This document shows, piece by piece, positions 17,275 through 26,176 of a stretch of DNA of 64,000 nucleotides. The DNA is taken from NCBI RefSeq assembly GCF_900111995.1, contig NZ_FOKF01000022.1, positions 28,662-92,661 on the forward strand, given 5' to 3'. Source of the DNA: Collimonas sp. OK607 (GTDB lineage: Bacteria; Pseudomonadota; Gammaproteobacteria; Burkholderiales; Burkholderiaceae_D). Numbering within the stretch: the stretch's first letter is position 1; every line of letters starts with the position of its first letter. Position numbers and translations under genes: made by a program. The notes below the pieces were generated by a model. That model was not told the origin of the DNA. It worked only from the letters and a program-made list of their open reading frames with translations, and made no database searches.

Positions 17275-17502
17275 CCAGTCATCTATCCGCGCGAAGTGGT
17301 CAAAGCGGCATTGGCGCACAATGCCGCCAGCGTCATGCTGGCGCATAATCACCCTTCGGGGACACTGGAGCCAAGCGCCGCGGATCGTAAATTAACCAAC
17401 ACTTTGAAGCAGGCGCTGGAGCTGATCGACGTCAGGGTGCTTGATCATTTCATCGTTGCGGGAACGCAAGTGCACTCGTTTGCGGAGCACGGCCAGCTGT
17501 AA
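17275..17502 (+). pseudogene. radC: 3' remnant of radC (JAB/MPN domain C-terminus)
   Basis: The frame from [12 protein letters not shown] to the stop matches the C-terminal half of the RadC JAB1/MPN-type domain, including the metal-site motif LAHNHPSG and the ending [20 protein letters not shown] normal RadC has about 220-230 residues. Here roughly 150 N-terminal residues, including the helix-hairpin-helix region and the catalytic Glu, are absent. The open frame can be extended upstream to 17227, but those residues ([14 protein letters not shown]) are not RadC-like. It lies upstream of rpmB as in related genomes. Confidence 0.88.
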
Positions 17503-17637
17503 ACCCTCCGATTTCAAATTGTTAAATCTTAAAAAGCGCAGAAGACACAATTGTTTTTCGCAAGTCATTGAAAAATCTCATATTTTTATATATACTCACC
17601 TTTTTTCCAGTTTCGGAAATCTTTTAGGAGTAAAAAC

Positions 17638-17874
17638 ATGGCACGTGTCTGCCAAGTCACCGGGAAGGGGCCGATGGTCGGCAACAACGTTTCCCATGCA
17701 AACAACAAGACGAAACGTCGCTTTTTGCCTAACTTGCAAAATCGCCGCATTTTCGTCGAGTCTGAAAATCGCTGGGTCTCCCTGCGCTTGTCCAACGCCG
17801 GTCTGCGCGTAATCGACAAAATCGGCATTGATGCCGTGTTGACCGATTTGCGCGCTCGTGGCGAAAAAGTCTAA
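17638..17874 (+). CDS. rpmB: 50S ribosomal protein L28
   Basis: A 78-residue protein beginning [20 protein letters not shown] with [18 protein letters not shown], diagnostic of L28. The start is preceded by TTTTAGGAGTAAAAAC, a strong ribosome binding site. It binds 23S rRNA late in 50S assembly. It forms an operon with rpmG 22 bp downstream. With the split radC upstream, a promoter just before 17638 (AT-rich, 17560-17625) must drive it. Confidence 0.98.
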   Translation: MARVCQVTGKGPMVGNNVSHANNKTKRRFLPNLQNRRIFVESENRWVSLRLSNAGLRVIDKIGIDAVLTDLRARGEKV

Positions 17875-17896
17875 CTAGCAGAATAAAGGAAGAATC

Positions 17897-18064
17897 ATGG
17901 CGAAATCAGGCCGCGACAAAATCAAGCTGGAATCGACCGCAGGTACAGGTCATTTCTACACAACTACGAAAAACAAGCGTACAACCCCGGAAAAAATGTC
18001 GATCATGAAGTTCGACCCGAAGGTTCGTAAGCATGTTGAATACAAAGAAACCAAGATCAAGTAA
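17897..18064 (+). CDS. rpmG: 50S ribosomal protein L33
   Basis: A 55-residue protein, [20 protein letters not shown] then [20 protein letters not shown], ending VEYKETKIK. This is the full L33 length. It lacks the zinc-binding Cys pairs, so it is the zinc-independent C- form. AAAGGAAGAATC precedes the ATG. A rho-independent terminator follows immediately. Confidence 0.97.
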   Translation: MAKSGRDKIKLESTAGTGHFYTTTKNKRTTPEKMSIMKFDPKVRKHVEYKETKIK

Positions 18065-18082
18065 TTGATCCTGTTCTTCAAA

Positions 18083-18117
18083 AAAACCCGCAAGACATCA
18101 GTCTCGCGGGTTTTTTT
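18083..18117 (+). terminator. Rho-independent terminator of rpmB-rpmG
   Basis: AAACCCGC pairs with GCGGGTTT across a short loop and runs into seven T residues, 20 bp after the rpmG stop. Confidence 0.93.
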
Positions 18118-18128
18118 ACGTCCGGCCC

Positions 18129-18163
18129 GTAGGGTGGGCACGCTTTTGTGCCCACGCGTGACC
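18129..18163. repeat. REP-like palindromic element (single-hairpin copy)
   Basis: GTAGGGTGGGCACGC, a TTTT loop, then GTGCCCACGCGTGACC. The inner TGGGCAC/GTGCCCA pairs as a hairpin. The same core occurs at 37248, 46967 and 62539. This copy has only one arm and abuts the 3' end of the quinone oxidoreductase gene. Confidence 0.8.
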
Positions 18164-18169
18164 TGGCCA

Positions 18170-19144
18170 TCACGGAATCAACAGCAAGCTGCCGGTGGTG
18201 CGCCCTGCTTCAAGATCGGCATGCGCCCTCGCAGCTTCAGCCAACGGATATTCACCGCCAATTTCAGCCACGACCCCGGCTTGCATCATGGCGATGAGTG
18301 CCGCGGATGCCACTGCATAAGTATGCGGATCCGCCAGGTAAGCCATGATGCTTGGGCGCGCCAGCGAGAGCGAACGGCGAGGCCCTAACTCTCCAACATT
18401 GATCGGCGCTATAGGGCCCGCCGCTTGCCCTATGCTTGCGACCGTACCGAATGGCCGCACACATGCAAGCGTCTTCAGGAGCATGTCGCCGCCGATACCG
18501 TCGATCGCGAAATCGACGCCTTTGCCACCGGTCATGGCGGCAACCTCGGCTACGATATCGGCATCGCGTCCTACGATGACATGATCAGCACCGTATGCCT
18601 TGGCGATTTTTGCCTTTTCGGCAGATCCGGCCGTGCCGATCACTGTCGCGCCAAGGTGTTTGGCCCAACGCACCAGCAGCGCACCGAGGCCGCCAGCAGC
18701 AGCGTGGATCAGAATCGTGCTGCCTGCGCTGGCCGGGTAAGTGCGAGTGAGCAGCATATGTGCAGTTAGCCCTCGTAACATGGAGGCGGCGGCCAGGCGC
18801 GTGTTGATGTTCTCAGGCAACAGAATCGCCTTTGCCTGTGGCAGCAAACGTGTTGCGGCATAGGCGCCGACCGGTGCGCCGGCATAAGCAATACGATCGC
18901 CGATAGCGAGATATTCAACACCCTCCCCGACGGCATCGACCACCCCGGCACCTTCGACGCCAAGAACCGCCGGCAACGCTGCAAGCGGATAAAGGCCGGT
19001 GCGATGATATATGTCGACAAAGTTGACGCCAATCGCCTCGTGCCTGATCCGCAGTTCGCCCGGACCGGGCAACTGCGGCTCGCAGGTAACAACTTCGAGT
19101 TGATCCGTGCCACCCACACCCGCCATTCTGACCATTTGATTCAT
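18170..19144 (-). CDS. Zinc-free quinone oxidoreductase (Qor family)
   Basis: A 324-residue NADPH-dependent quinone reductase of the MDR superfamily. The N-terminal GroES-like domain holds EAIGVNFVDIYHRTGLYPLA and PAVLGVEGAGVV. The Rossmann fold has ILIHAAAGGLGALLVRWAKH and then GTAGSAEKAKIAKAYGADHV. No zinc-ligand cysteines are visible. It is divergent from a LysR-family gene, the usual arrangement of a regulator with its target. Close to E. coli QorA in pattern. Confidence 0.92.
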   Translation of the reverse strand: MNQMVRMAGVGGTDQLEVVTCEPQLPGPGELRIRHEAIGVNFVDIYHRTGLYPLAALPAVLGVEGAGVVDAVGEGVEYLAIGDRIAYAGAPVGAYAATRLLPQAKAILLPENINTRLAAASMLRGLTAHMLLTRTYPASAGSTILIHAAAGGLGALLVRWAKHLGATVIGTAGSAEKAKIAKAYGADHVIVGRDADIVAEVAAMTGGKGVDFAIDGIGGDMLLKTLACVRPFGTVASIGQAAGPIAPINVGELGPRRSLSLARPSIMAYLADPHTYAVASAALIAMMQAGVVAEIGGEYPLAEAARAHADLEAGRTTGSLLLIP

Positions 19145-19247
19145 TTTGCCCCCCGTTTTGTCCTTCGTTAAGTTGGACTTATTCTGATCGATTGCGCTTT
19201 GTTTGAAAATTCCCTAATATTTGTCATCTTATGTGCAAATATTAACA

Positions 19248-20099
19248 ATGGCTGATTGGGAAAATCTTCGGCATTTTGCCGCGTTGGCGCAGGCTGGGAC
19301 TTTATCCGGCGCAGCGCGACAACTCCATGTCGAACATGCGACCATAGCGCGCCGCATTGCCGCGCTCGAGGCTGAATTGAACCTTAAGCTGGTAGACCGA
19401 CGTGGCCGCAGGCTGTCATTGACGATGGATGGCGAACGCATTGCAGCCTTGGTCGAACATATGGAGAGGGATGCGCAGGCGATTAACCGCGCAGCCGATG
19501 GCGCGCGCTTGGAAGTGGCAGGACATGTCACCATCAGCGCACCGCCAGCCTTAGCTGCGGCGATGCTGGCGCGACCGCTTGTAGCCCTGCGCAAGCAACA
19601 CCCCGACCTCGACATCAGCATTCTGGGCGAAACACGCCAGGTCTCGCTGGAACGCCGGGAAGCCGACATAGCCATCCGCCTCAACCGGCCCACCGACGGC
19701 GATTTCATTATCGTAAAGCTTACTGAGCTTACCTATCACCTGTATGCCAACCGGGCATATCTCGACCAGACACCACCGGAGGACTGGGCCTACATTGGCT
19801 ATATCGAGAGCATGGACGCCGCGTCGCAGCAAGCCGCCCTTATCCGGCACATGGCTGGTGAATCCCTAAGCTTTCGGACGACAACTCTCGATATCCAGAT
19901 CGCACTGGCGAGTGAAGGCGGCGGCGTGGCAATGCTGCCAACGTTCATGATGGAGGATGACTCAACCCTGGTCCCGGCAATTCCGGATCAGCAGCCGGTG
20001 ATGCGGGATGCATGGCTGGTCTGGCATGCAGACTTGAAAAGCTCGGCCGCTATACGCGCCGTCGTCAAATCTATTCAGGACGCATTCGGCAAGCCATAA
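19248..20099 (+). CDS. LysR-family transcriptional regulator
   Basis: A 283-residue regulator from ATG 19248. The winged helix-turn-helix is WENLRHFAALAQAGTLSGAA then RQLHVEHATIARRIAALEAE. An effector domain resembling the LTTR group that controls oxidoreductases follows (RREADIAIRLNRP). The upstream TTG at 19221 would add nine residues without a ribosome binding site. Divergent from qor; the 100-bp gap between them contains the shared promoter region. Probably activates or represses qor in response to a quinone or electrophile (inference). Confidence 0.9.
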   Translation: MADWENLRHFAALAQAGTLSGAARQLHVEHATIARRIAALEAELNLKLVDRRGRRLSLTMDGERIAALVEHMERDAQAINRAADGARLEVAGHVTISAPPALAAAMLARPLVALRKQHPDLDISILGETRQVSLERREADIAIRLNRPTDGDFIIVKLTELTYHLYANRAYLDQTPPEDWAYIGYIESMDAASQQAALIRHMAGESLSFRTTTLDIQIALASEGGGVAMLPTFMMEDDSTLVPAIPDQQPVMRDAWLVWHADLKSSAAIRAVVKSIQDAFGKP

Positions 20100-20131
20100 A
20101 ATAAATCTTGAAACAACTCGCCAGGCAAAAA

Positions 20132-20160
20132 AAAACGGTCCAATTTACATGGACCGTTTT
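20132..20160. terminator. Bidirectional terminator between lysR and desaturase gene
   Basis: AAAACGGTCCA and TGGACCGTTTT form an 11-bp stem with a 7-base loop, with A and T runs on both sides. It serves both convergent genes. Confidence 0.92.
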
Positions 20161-20236
20161 CTTGATAACGATAAGCGCCAGAGAACGCAAGAATCTATTT
20201 ATGCAAGCACGCTAGCGACCTGCCTTTTATCCTGTA

Positions 20237-21430
20237 TCAGGAATAGCTACGCAGGCGCAGCGAGAAATCCTGCAACGACTTGATGCCCGAAGCTTCGGCA
20301 CGTGCACACCAATCCTGCAGCTGATGCAGCAACTGGTCGCGTGTGAAATGCGAACGTTCCCAGATTGCACCCAACTCAACCCGCATCTCGTGCATGGTCT
20401 GCAGTGCTTTGCTATGCAGGAACAACTCTGTCAGCTGCTGCTTTTGCGGCGCTTCCAGTTTGGTCGGCTCACGTTGCAACAACTTCTTCGACGATTTCAG
20501 GAAACCCGATCCCAGTTTAGCCTTGTCGGTCAAATGGCTGCGTTCTTCATGCCAGGCGCTCTTCAACGATTTTGCATACTTTGCCATGACATCGTAACGG
20601 TTCGCGATCACCGATTGCAGCGTATCCAGATCCGGCACCAGCTTGGCGTGGTTGAATTTCGGCGCAGGCGCTACTTTCTTGACCTTGGCCAGGCCGCAGA
20701 TTTCCAGAATCCGGATATACATCCAGCCGATGTCGAACTCGTACCACTTCGACGATAATTTGGCCGAGGTGCCGAACGTGTGGTGATTATTGTGCAGCTC
20801 TTCGCCGCCAATGATGATGCCGAACGGGATGATGTTGGTAGCCGCATCGTTACAGTCGTAGTTGCGATAGCCCCAATAGTGGCCGATGCCATTGATGATG
20901 CCGGCGGCGGTAATCGGGATCCAGACCATTTGCACAGCCCAGACGCTGACGCCAATCACACCGAACAGCATGACGTTAATAAACAGCATCAACACAATGC
21001 CCCAGGCGCTGCGTTTGGTATAGACGTTTCTTTCGATCCAGTCGTCCGGCGTGCCATGGCCGAATTTTTCCATGGTTTCCAGGTTCTTCGATTCTGCGCG
21101 ATACAGCTCCGCGCCTTCCCAGAATACTTTCTTGATGCCGCGGGTAACCGGGCTATGCGGATCTTCCTCGGTATCGCATTTCGCGTGATGCTTGCGATGG
21201 ATCGCCGCCCATTCCTTGGTGACCATACCTGTCGTCAGCCACAGCCAGAAACGGAAAAAATGACTTGGAATGGCGTGCAGCTCCAAGGCGCGATGGGCCT
21301 GGCCGCGATGCAGGAAAATAGTCACTGCAGCGATCGTGATGTGCGTCACGACCAGCGTGAACACGACCACTTGCCAGGCGCTTGCGCCTGTTACGCCATT
21401 CGACAGGAAATCGAGAATTGCATTGAACAC
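20237..21430 (-). CDS. Acyl-CoA delta-9 type fatty acid desaturase
   Basis: A 397-residue membrane di-iron desaturase. The three histidine boxes are HRGQAH near residue 42, HRKHH near 79 and HNNHH (in EELHNNHHTFG) near 212. Four hydrophobic segments flank them. It introduces a cis double bond into saturated acyl chains in the inner membrane to adjust fluidity. The C-terminal 130 residues (from about KVAPAPKFNHAKLVPDL) form a hydrophilic helical tail common in betaproteobacterial homologues. Monocistronic, convergent with lysR. Confidence 0.93.
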   Translation of the reverse strand: MFNAILDFLSNGVTGASAWQVVVFTLVVTHITIAAVTIFLHRGQAHRALELHAIPSHFFRFWLWLTTGMVTKEWAAIHRKHHAKCDTEEDPHSPVTRGIKKVFWEGAELYRAESKNLETMEKFGHGTPDDWIERNVYTKRSAWGIVLMLFINVMLFGVIGVSVWAVQMVWIPITAAGIINGIGHYWGYRNYDCNDAATNIIPFGIIIGGEELHNNHHTFGTSAKLSSKWYEFDIGWMYIRILEICGLAKVKKVAPAPKFNHAKLVPDLDTLQSVIANRYDVMAKYAKSLKSAWHEERSHLTDKAKLGSGFLKSSKKLLQREPTKLEAPQKQQLTELFLHSKALQTMHEMRVELGAIWERSHFTRDQLLHQLQDWCARAEASGIKSLQDFSLRLRSYS

Positions 21431-21565
21431 TATGTGTACTCCATGTGTAGATGATGCTACTACTTGCTTTACGGTGAGATACGGGTGAAATGTGAGTAAG
21501 ATACCAGCACGTTGACGGGTAGTTACCGAACAGTTACCCGAATTTCGAGTGCAATTGTACCCTTA

Positions 21566-22978
21566 TTATTCGCTCTTTCGAGGTTTTGGCGCATCTTGTT
21601 GGCCATCTAATTGCAAGCCGTGTTGTGTATCGGCCTTGAAGTTGCCACTTTGCAACGTCACAGTATCGCCATCTTCGCCTGTCGTGGCTTGCACTACCTT
21701 GATATCTCGTTTCACCTGAGCAATCTTGATTTGACGGGCTTGCAACACCCGCCAGATTGCCCGGTTAACATCAGACAACACATTCAGGCGACCGTTCTCC
21801 GGATCCGTGATCCAGAATCCGACCTCTAGCTCTAGCCCATCCGGGCCTATCTTCAGCAGCAAAGCTTGCGGCAAGGTTTCCTGCGAAACGCGGTTAACCT
21901 CGATCGTTGCTTGCTCCAACAGCAATAATACACTTTCAACATCATCCTGATGTTCAATCATCACTTGTGTCGACAAACGCAGGATCCGATTGGTCAGCGA
22001 ATAATTCTGTACCGAATTAATCATGAAGATTTCATTCGGTACTACCGTATCGACCCCGTCCAGACCTTGCAACACGGTATAGCGGCTATTGATCTGGACC
22101 ACCTTGCCATAAAAGGTACTGACACCGACCATATCGCCGATCGCCAGGCTGCGTTCCAGCAAAATCACGAAGCCTGACACATAACTGCTGGCGATTTTCT
22201 GTAAACCAAGCCCCAGCGCCACACCCAGTGCGCCGCCGAAGACCGACAACACGGTTAAGTCGATACCGACCAGCGATAAACTGACCAATACCGCCACCAG
22301 GATCAGGAAGGCCCGCGCCATACGCGCTACCACTGTGCGGATCGAGGAATGCATGGTGTTGACCCGCATCAGGCGCTCTTCCAGCGTGGCGCCGACCCAC
22401 AATGCGATCACCAGCGTCACCAGTACCGAGATCAGCGCTTGCATGACCGCGAGTAGCGAAACCTTATGGCGGCCGATCGGCAGCACCGTGCTATCCAGGT
22501 AATCAAGCAGATCCGGCCACCAGCCGGTGATATACAGCAGCAAGCCGATCCAGACCAGCGCGCCGAAACTCTTTTCAAACAACAGGAGGAAAGTACCGAC
22601 GCCGCTATTGCGCACAAAAATCCGGCGCAAGACATAGAACACGAAACGCATCAGCGCCAGCGAAGCTACCAGCGGAATCATCAGCCGCATGAGATTCACC
22701 GGCTGATGCCATTTTTGCAGGGCCATTTTGACCAGCACCAGCAGCAGCAAGGTGATGACGGGCGTCAAGACCTTGACGAAACTGACAAGCCCGATCTGCA
22801 TCGCCGGCGGCTGGGCCGGATTAAGATTGAAAGTACGGCGCAGCAGCCGAGCCAGCAACCAGCCCAGGCCGATACATGCCACCAGCAAACCGACTTGCGC
22901 CAGCAAACCCGGCGCCCGCAGGTTGCTCAGCAAATCGTTCAACAGGTCATTGAGGATATCTGGCATCGTTTTGAACAA
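21566..22978 (-). CDS. MscS-family mechanosensitive ion channel
   Basis: A 470-residue membrane channel with about five hydrophobic segments before the conserved MscS core. The pore-lining helix is VFGGALGVALGLGLQKIASS (246-265), followed by VILLERSLAIGDMV and the beta domain VVQINSRYTVLQGLDGVDTV with VPNEIFMINSVQNYS. It is longer than E. coli MscS (286), with extra N-terminal helices. The hydrophilic C-terminal 50 residues are low-complexity. It protects against osmotic downshock. Confidence 0.92.
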   Translation of the reverse strand: MFKTMPDILNDLLNDLLSNLRAPGLLAQVGLLVACIGLGWLLARLLRRTFNLNPAQPPAMQIGLVSFVKVLTPVITLLLLVLVKMALQKWHQPVNLMRLMIPLVASLALMRFVFYVLRRIFVRNSGVGTFLLLFEKSFGALVWIGLLLYITGWWPDLLDYLDSTVLPIGRHKVSLLAVMQALISVLVTLVIALWVGATLEERLMRVNTMHSSIRTVVARMARAFLILVAVLVSLSLVGIDLTVLSVFGGALGVALGLGLQKIASSYVSGFVILLERSLAIGDMVGVSTFYGKVVQINSRYTVLQGLDGVDTVVPNEIFMINSVQNYSLTNRILRLSTQVMIEHQDDVESVLLLLEQATIEVNRVSQETLPQALLLKIGPDGLELEVGFWITDPENGRLNVLSDVNRAIWRVLQARQIKIAQVKRDIKVVQATTGEDGDTVTLQSGNFKADTQHGLQLDGQQDAPKPRKSE

Positions 22979-23031
22979 AGCGTAACGCCCCGACAGTCAC
23001 GTGGGCATGCCGCCTGCTTATTTACGCAAAA

Positions 23032-24285
23032 TTATTTACGTACAAATACTGCGGCAAAGAAGCCGTCAGTCTGATGCTTGTGCGGCAGCAATTTGAGGTA
23101 GTCACCCATCTCCAGCGCAATTTTCTGCTCGGCCAACACATCTTTCATCGGCACCAGCGAAAAATCTTCGTGGCTGGCGAGGAACTGCGCAGCAATCGCT
23201 TCGTTTTCTTCATCCAGCAAACTGCAAGTACCGTACACCAGGCGGCCGCCGGATTTCACCAGGCGCGCGGCGCTGGAGAGAATCGCGATTTGCTTGACAT
23301 TCATTTCGCCAATCGCTTCCGGTGTCTGCCGCCATTTGACGTCCGGATTACGGCGCAAGGTGCCGAGACCGCTGCATGGTGCATCGACCAGCACGCGATC
23401 GATCTTGCCGGCCAGGCGCTTCACCTTGCCGTCATTCTCATGCGCGATCAACACCGGATGAATATTCGACAAACCACTACGTGCCATACGCGGCTTGAGT
23501 TTTGCCAGGCGCTTCTCGGAAACGTCGAAAGCATACAAGCGACCGGTATTGCGCATGGTCGCGCCCAGGGCCAGCGTCTTGCCGCCGGCGCCGGCACAGA
23601 AATCGACCACCATCTCGCCGCGCTTGGCGCCGACGATTTGCGCCAGCAACTGGCTACCTTCATCCTGCACTTCGATCGCACCGCTCTTGAACAGCGGCAG
23701 GTTTTGTAAAGTCGGCTTCTTGATGACGCGCAAACCAAGCGGCGCATAAGGCGTCGGCACACACAAGATCGGCGCTTCAGCCAAAGTGGTGACGACTTCT
23801 TCGCGATTGGCCTTGAGCGAATTCACGCGCAGATCCAACGGTGCCGGTTGATTCATCGCATGCGCCAGTTCCAGGGTGGCGGCTTCACCGTCACGCGCTA
23901 CCAGCTTGTCGAACAACCATTGCGGCAAGTTGGAACGCATCAGCGGCGGCATCAGGTCGCGGTTGATTTCGGCAACCCGCTTCAGCCACTCGGTTTCTTC
24001 ATCCGACAAGCCGCCCAGGGATTCGATGCTGACCGCATCGGCCAGGCCCAGCAGGGTCATGCGGCGCATGGTCGGGCCGTTGCCGGATTCGGCAAAGCTG
24101 GTGTAGATTGCTTTGTTACGCAACAAACCATATACCGCTTCGGCCACCACGCCGCGTTCACGCGAACCCAGCTTTGGATGGTCACGGAAGTAGCGCGACA
24201 AAGTGCCGTCGGCCGGGCCGGTAAAACGTAGGATTTCGCGCAGAACTTCTTCGGTGTGACCAATGATCGCGGGAGGCAATCTCAT
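23032..24285 (-). CDS. RsmB-like rRNA/tRNA cytosine-5 methyltransferase
   Basis: A 417-residue SAM-dependent RNA m5C methyltransferase of the NOL1/NOP2/RsmB family. An N-terminal helical region (1-150) precedes the Rossmann fold: DFCAGAGGKTLALGA (SAM site), motif IV DAPCSGLGTLRRNPDVKW and motif VI GTCSLLDEENE. The two cysteines in these motifs are the catalytic and release residues. True rsmB lies next to fmt/htrB in many betaproteobacteria, so this copy, lying 93 bp upstream of purN on the same strand order, may be a paralogue. Target position is not determinable. Confidence 0.9.
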   Translation of the reverse strand: MRLPPAIIGHTEEVLREILRFTGPADGTLSRYFRDHPKLGSRERGVVAEAVYGLLRNKAIYTSFAESGNGPTMRRMTLLGLADAVSIESLGGLSDEETEWLKRVAEINRDLMPPLMRSNLPQWLFDKLVARDGEAATLELAHAMNQPAPLDLRVNSLKANREEVVTTLAEAPILCVPTPYAPLGLRVIKKPTLQNLPLFKSGAIEVQDEGSQLLAQIVGAKRGEMVVDFCAGAGGKTLALGATMRNTGRLYAFDVSEKRLAKLKPRMARSGLSNIHPVLIAHENDGKVKRLAGKIDRVLVDAPCSGLGTLRRNPDVKWRQTPEAIGEMNVKQIAILSSAARLVKSGGRLVYGTCSLLDEENEAIAAQFLASHEDFSLVPMKDVLAEQKIALEMGDYLKLLPHKHQTDGFFAAVFVRK

Positions 24286-24378
24286 AGTAATTCTTTCATA
24301 AAATTCTTGTAAACTGTTGATCGTGCCCGGACCGGCCAGGGCAAACGATCGTCTTGGCGTTCGTGCTAGCCGGCACGC

Positions 24379-24984
24379 TTATGCACTATTACGGACTCGT
24401 CCGTCTTCGATACTCAATCGATTTTCGACAAACCAGCGCACTGCACGTGGATATAGTTGATGCTCTTCAATCAGCACTCGCTGCTCTAGCGATTGTTCGG
24501 TATCGTTTTCCAGCACCGGCACCACTGCCTGCGCTACGATCGGGCCGTGATCCAGCTTCGCCGTGACGAAATGGACAGTGACGCCATGCACCTTGACGCC
24601 AGCTTCCAGTGCTTGCCTGTGGGTTGCCATTCCCGGAAAACTCGGCAGCAGCGAGGGATGGATATTCAACATGCGGCCGGCATAATGTTCTACGAACGGC
24701 GCCGTCAAAATACGCATGAAACCCGCCAGCACTACCAGGTCAGGGGAAAATCCATCGACAACGACGCGTAAGGCGGCGTCGAACTGTTCTCGGTCAGGAT
24801 AGTCTTTATTCGCTACTACTGCCGTGGGAATACCTTGAGCAGCAGCAAATTTCAAACCTTCGGCATCGGCCTTGTTGCTGACAATCGCGGCGATTCTGGC
24901 AGGCCATTGTTCGGTTTGAGCGGCGCGGACGATGGCTTGCATATTACTGCCACGCCCGGAAATCAGGATAACAATGCTTCTCAT
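24379..24984 (-). CDS. purN: Phosphoribosylglycinamide formyltransferase (PurN)
   Basis: A 201-residue enzyme from ATG 24984 that transfers formyl from 10-formyl-THF to GAR in purine synthesis. ILISGRGSNMQAIV binds GAR phosphate. The catalytic triad Asn-His-Asp is in NIHPSLLPSFPG and TAKLDHGPI. ATG 24984 matches the family start. A TACAAT box on the same strand lies about 7 bp before it (24991-24996), so if used the mRNA would be almost leaderless. The frame can extend to 25023 but those residues are not family-like. Confidence 0.95.
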   Translation of the reverse strand: MRSIVILISGRGSNMQAIVRAAQTEQWPARIAAIVSNKADAEGLKFAAAQGIPTAVVANKDYPDREQFDAALRVVVDGFSPDLVVLAGFMRILTAPFVEHYAGRMLNIHPSLLPSFPGMATHRQALEAGVKVHGVTVHFVTAKLDHGPIVAQAVVPVLENDTEQSLEQRVLIEEHQLYPRAVRWFVENRLSIEDGRVRNSA

Positions 24985-25175
24985 GGCGCGCATTGTACCC
25001 GTTGCACTGCTGTTTTTGAGCAAACAGGGTGGCTAATTATCATAATTGCAGACAATATCGCACTGATTTGCCCGGGGGAATCGGAAAATCGGCTCACTTT
25101 ACAACAATAAAAAACAGCTAAAACAATTAAGCCAGCGTCCCCGTCCTGCCAGGCTGGCCGATATTGCAGCTGCCG

Positions 25176-25574
25176 CTATTGGAATGAGTAAAAAACGCGG
25201 AACGCTACTTTCTTGTCAGCCCAGAAATCGGCGCTGTCGCGGAATACGTCGAGCAGGGTTTCCCGGGCTTCTTTATCGAACTTGGGCGTATTCGGCAATT
25301 GCTCGATTACCACGATGAAACCTGGCTGCGGGCCGGCTTTATGGGCCAGATCGGTCAGGCAATCGGCCAGTGCGTCGAAATTCTTGCCAAAATGCCTGGG
25401 AAAATGAAAGGCGTGGGCGATATTCGCCAGCACTTGTTGTTTAGTCGTTGCCTCGGCACAATAGGCATACAGGAAATGCTGCCCGAGACGGTTGGCCTCC
25501 GCCTGCAGATCTGTCACACGGAAGGCGCGGATGGACTGCACTACATTTGGCGGTACGGTTTTAAACAAACTCAT
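25176..25574 (-). CDS. Barstar-family RNase inhibitor
   Basis: A 132-residue cytoplasmic protein starting MSLFKTVPPNVVQSI, with GAGGGA upstream of ATG 25574. The barstar fold core is HFPRHFGKNFDALADCLTDL, which includes the inhibitory acidic helix, and GFIVVIEQL. It lies 73 bp downstream of a secreted barnase-type RNase gene on the same strand, so it is the expected immunity partner that protects the producer before export. Confidence 0.9.
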   Translation of the reverse strand: MSLFKTVPPNVVQSIRAFRVTDLQAEANRLGQHFLYAYCAEATTKQQVLANIAHAFHFPRHFGKNFDALADCLTDLAHKAGPQPGFIVVIEQLPNTPKFDKEARETLLDVFRDSADFWADKKVAFRVFYSFQ

Positions 25575-25647
25575 TTTTCCCTCAGCTAGAGCAATGATGA
25601 TGGATTGTTGTTGTATTTCACACACTCGTCTCATTTACCCTTCTCGG

Positions 25648-26082
25648 TCACTCCTGAATGCGCCTGAAAGTCTGATAGTGGTTGTCAGTGTAATAATATT
25701 CGCCAGAAGTCTGGGGATTGCCGCCGGCAATGATCCGGCGTGCGCCACGATTGCGGGCATACGGGGTCTTTACCGTAAATTCATGATAATACCCACGCCG
25801 CTGCCTGGGCAGCATTCCTTCATAATTGCCAAAGGTCACACCATCTTTGGCATATGGAAACGGTCCGCCTTGCTTGATTAATATCAGTGTCGCCTGCGCT
25901 TCCTGCGGCAACTGATTTACCGAAATCACGTCTTGCGACACGGTCTCCCGGAACGGCTCCCGGGCAAAAACCTGGAATGACAGCAGCAAACCAAGCAGCA
26001 ACAGCATCCCGTTACGCAGCATGGCGGCGACGAAATCGGAACTTAGACCAAAGAAATGATGCCGGGTTGCCTGGCTTTTCAT
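25648..26082 (-). CDS. Secreted barnase/RNase N1-T1 type ribonuclease
   Basis: A 144-residue precursor. The hydrophobic segment MLLLLGLLLSFQVFA (26-40) is a signal peptide ending before REPF. The mature 104 residues carry the catalytic set of the microbial RNase family: Glu101 in YYHEFTVK, Arg115/116 in GARRII, and His135 in YYYTDNHYQTF. It cleaves RNA after guanine in well-studied relatives. The true start may be the internal ATG at residue 21 or 26. Paired with barstar downstream. Confidence 0.9.
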   Translation of the reverse strand: MKSQATRHHFFGLSSDFVAAMLRNGMLLLLGLLLSFQVFAREPFRETVSQDVISVNQLPQEAQATLILIKQGGPFPYAKDGVTFGNYEGMLPRQRRGYYHEFTVKTPYARNRGARRIIAGGNPQTSGEYYYTDNHYQTFRRIQE

Positions 26083-26176
26083 AAATTCAATATTTTATGG
26101 TTCTGATACCGTAGGGTAACGTGTTGATGAAAACGAATCAACCCGTATCCTTGCCCCGGCTTCTAGTGTTGCAATA

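Noticed and set aside
25176..26082. Type II toxin-antitoxin system
   Set aside because: The RNase has a signal peptide and the inhibitor is barstar-like, so this is a secreted enzyme with immunity protein rather than a classical intracellular toxin-antitoxin pair.
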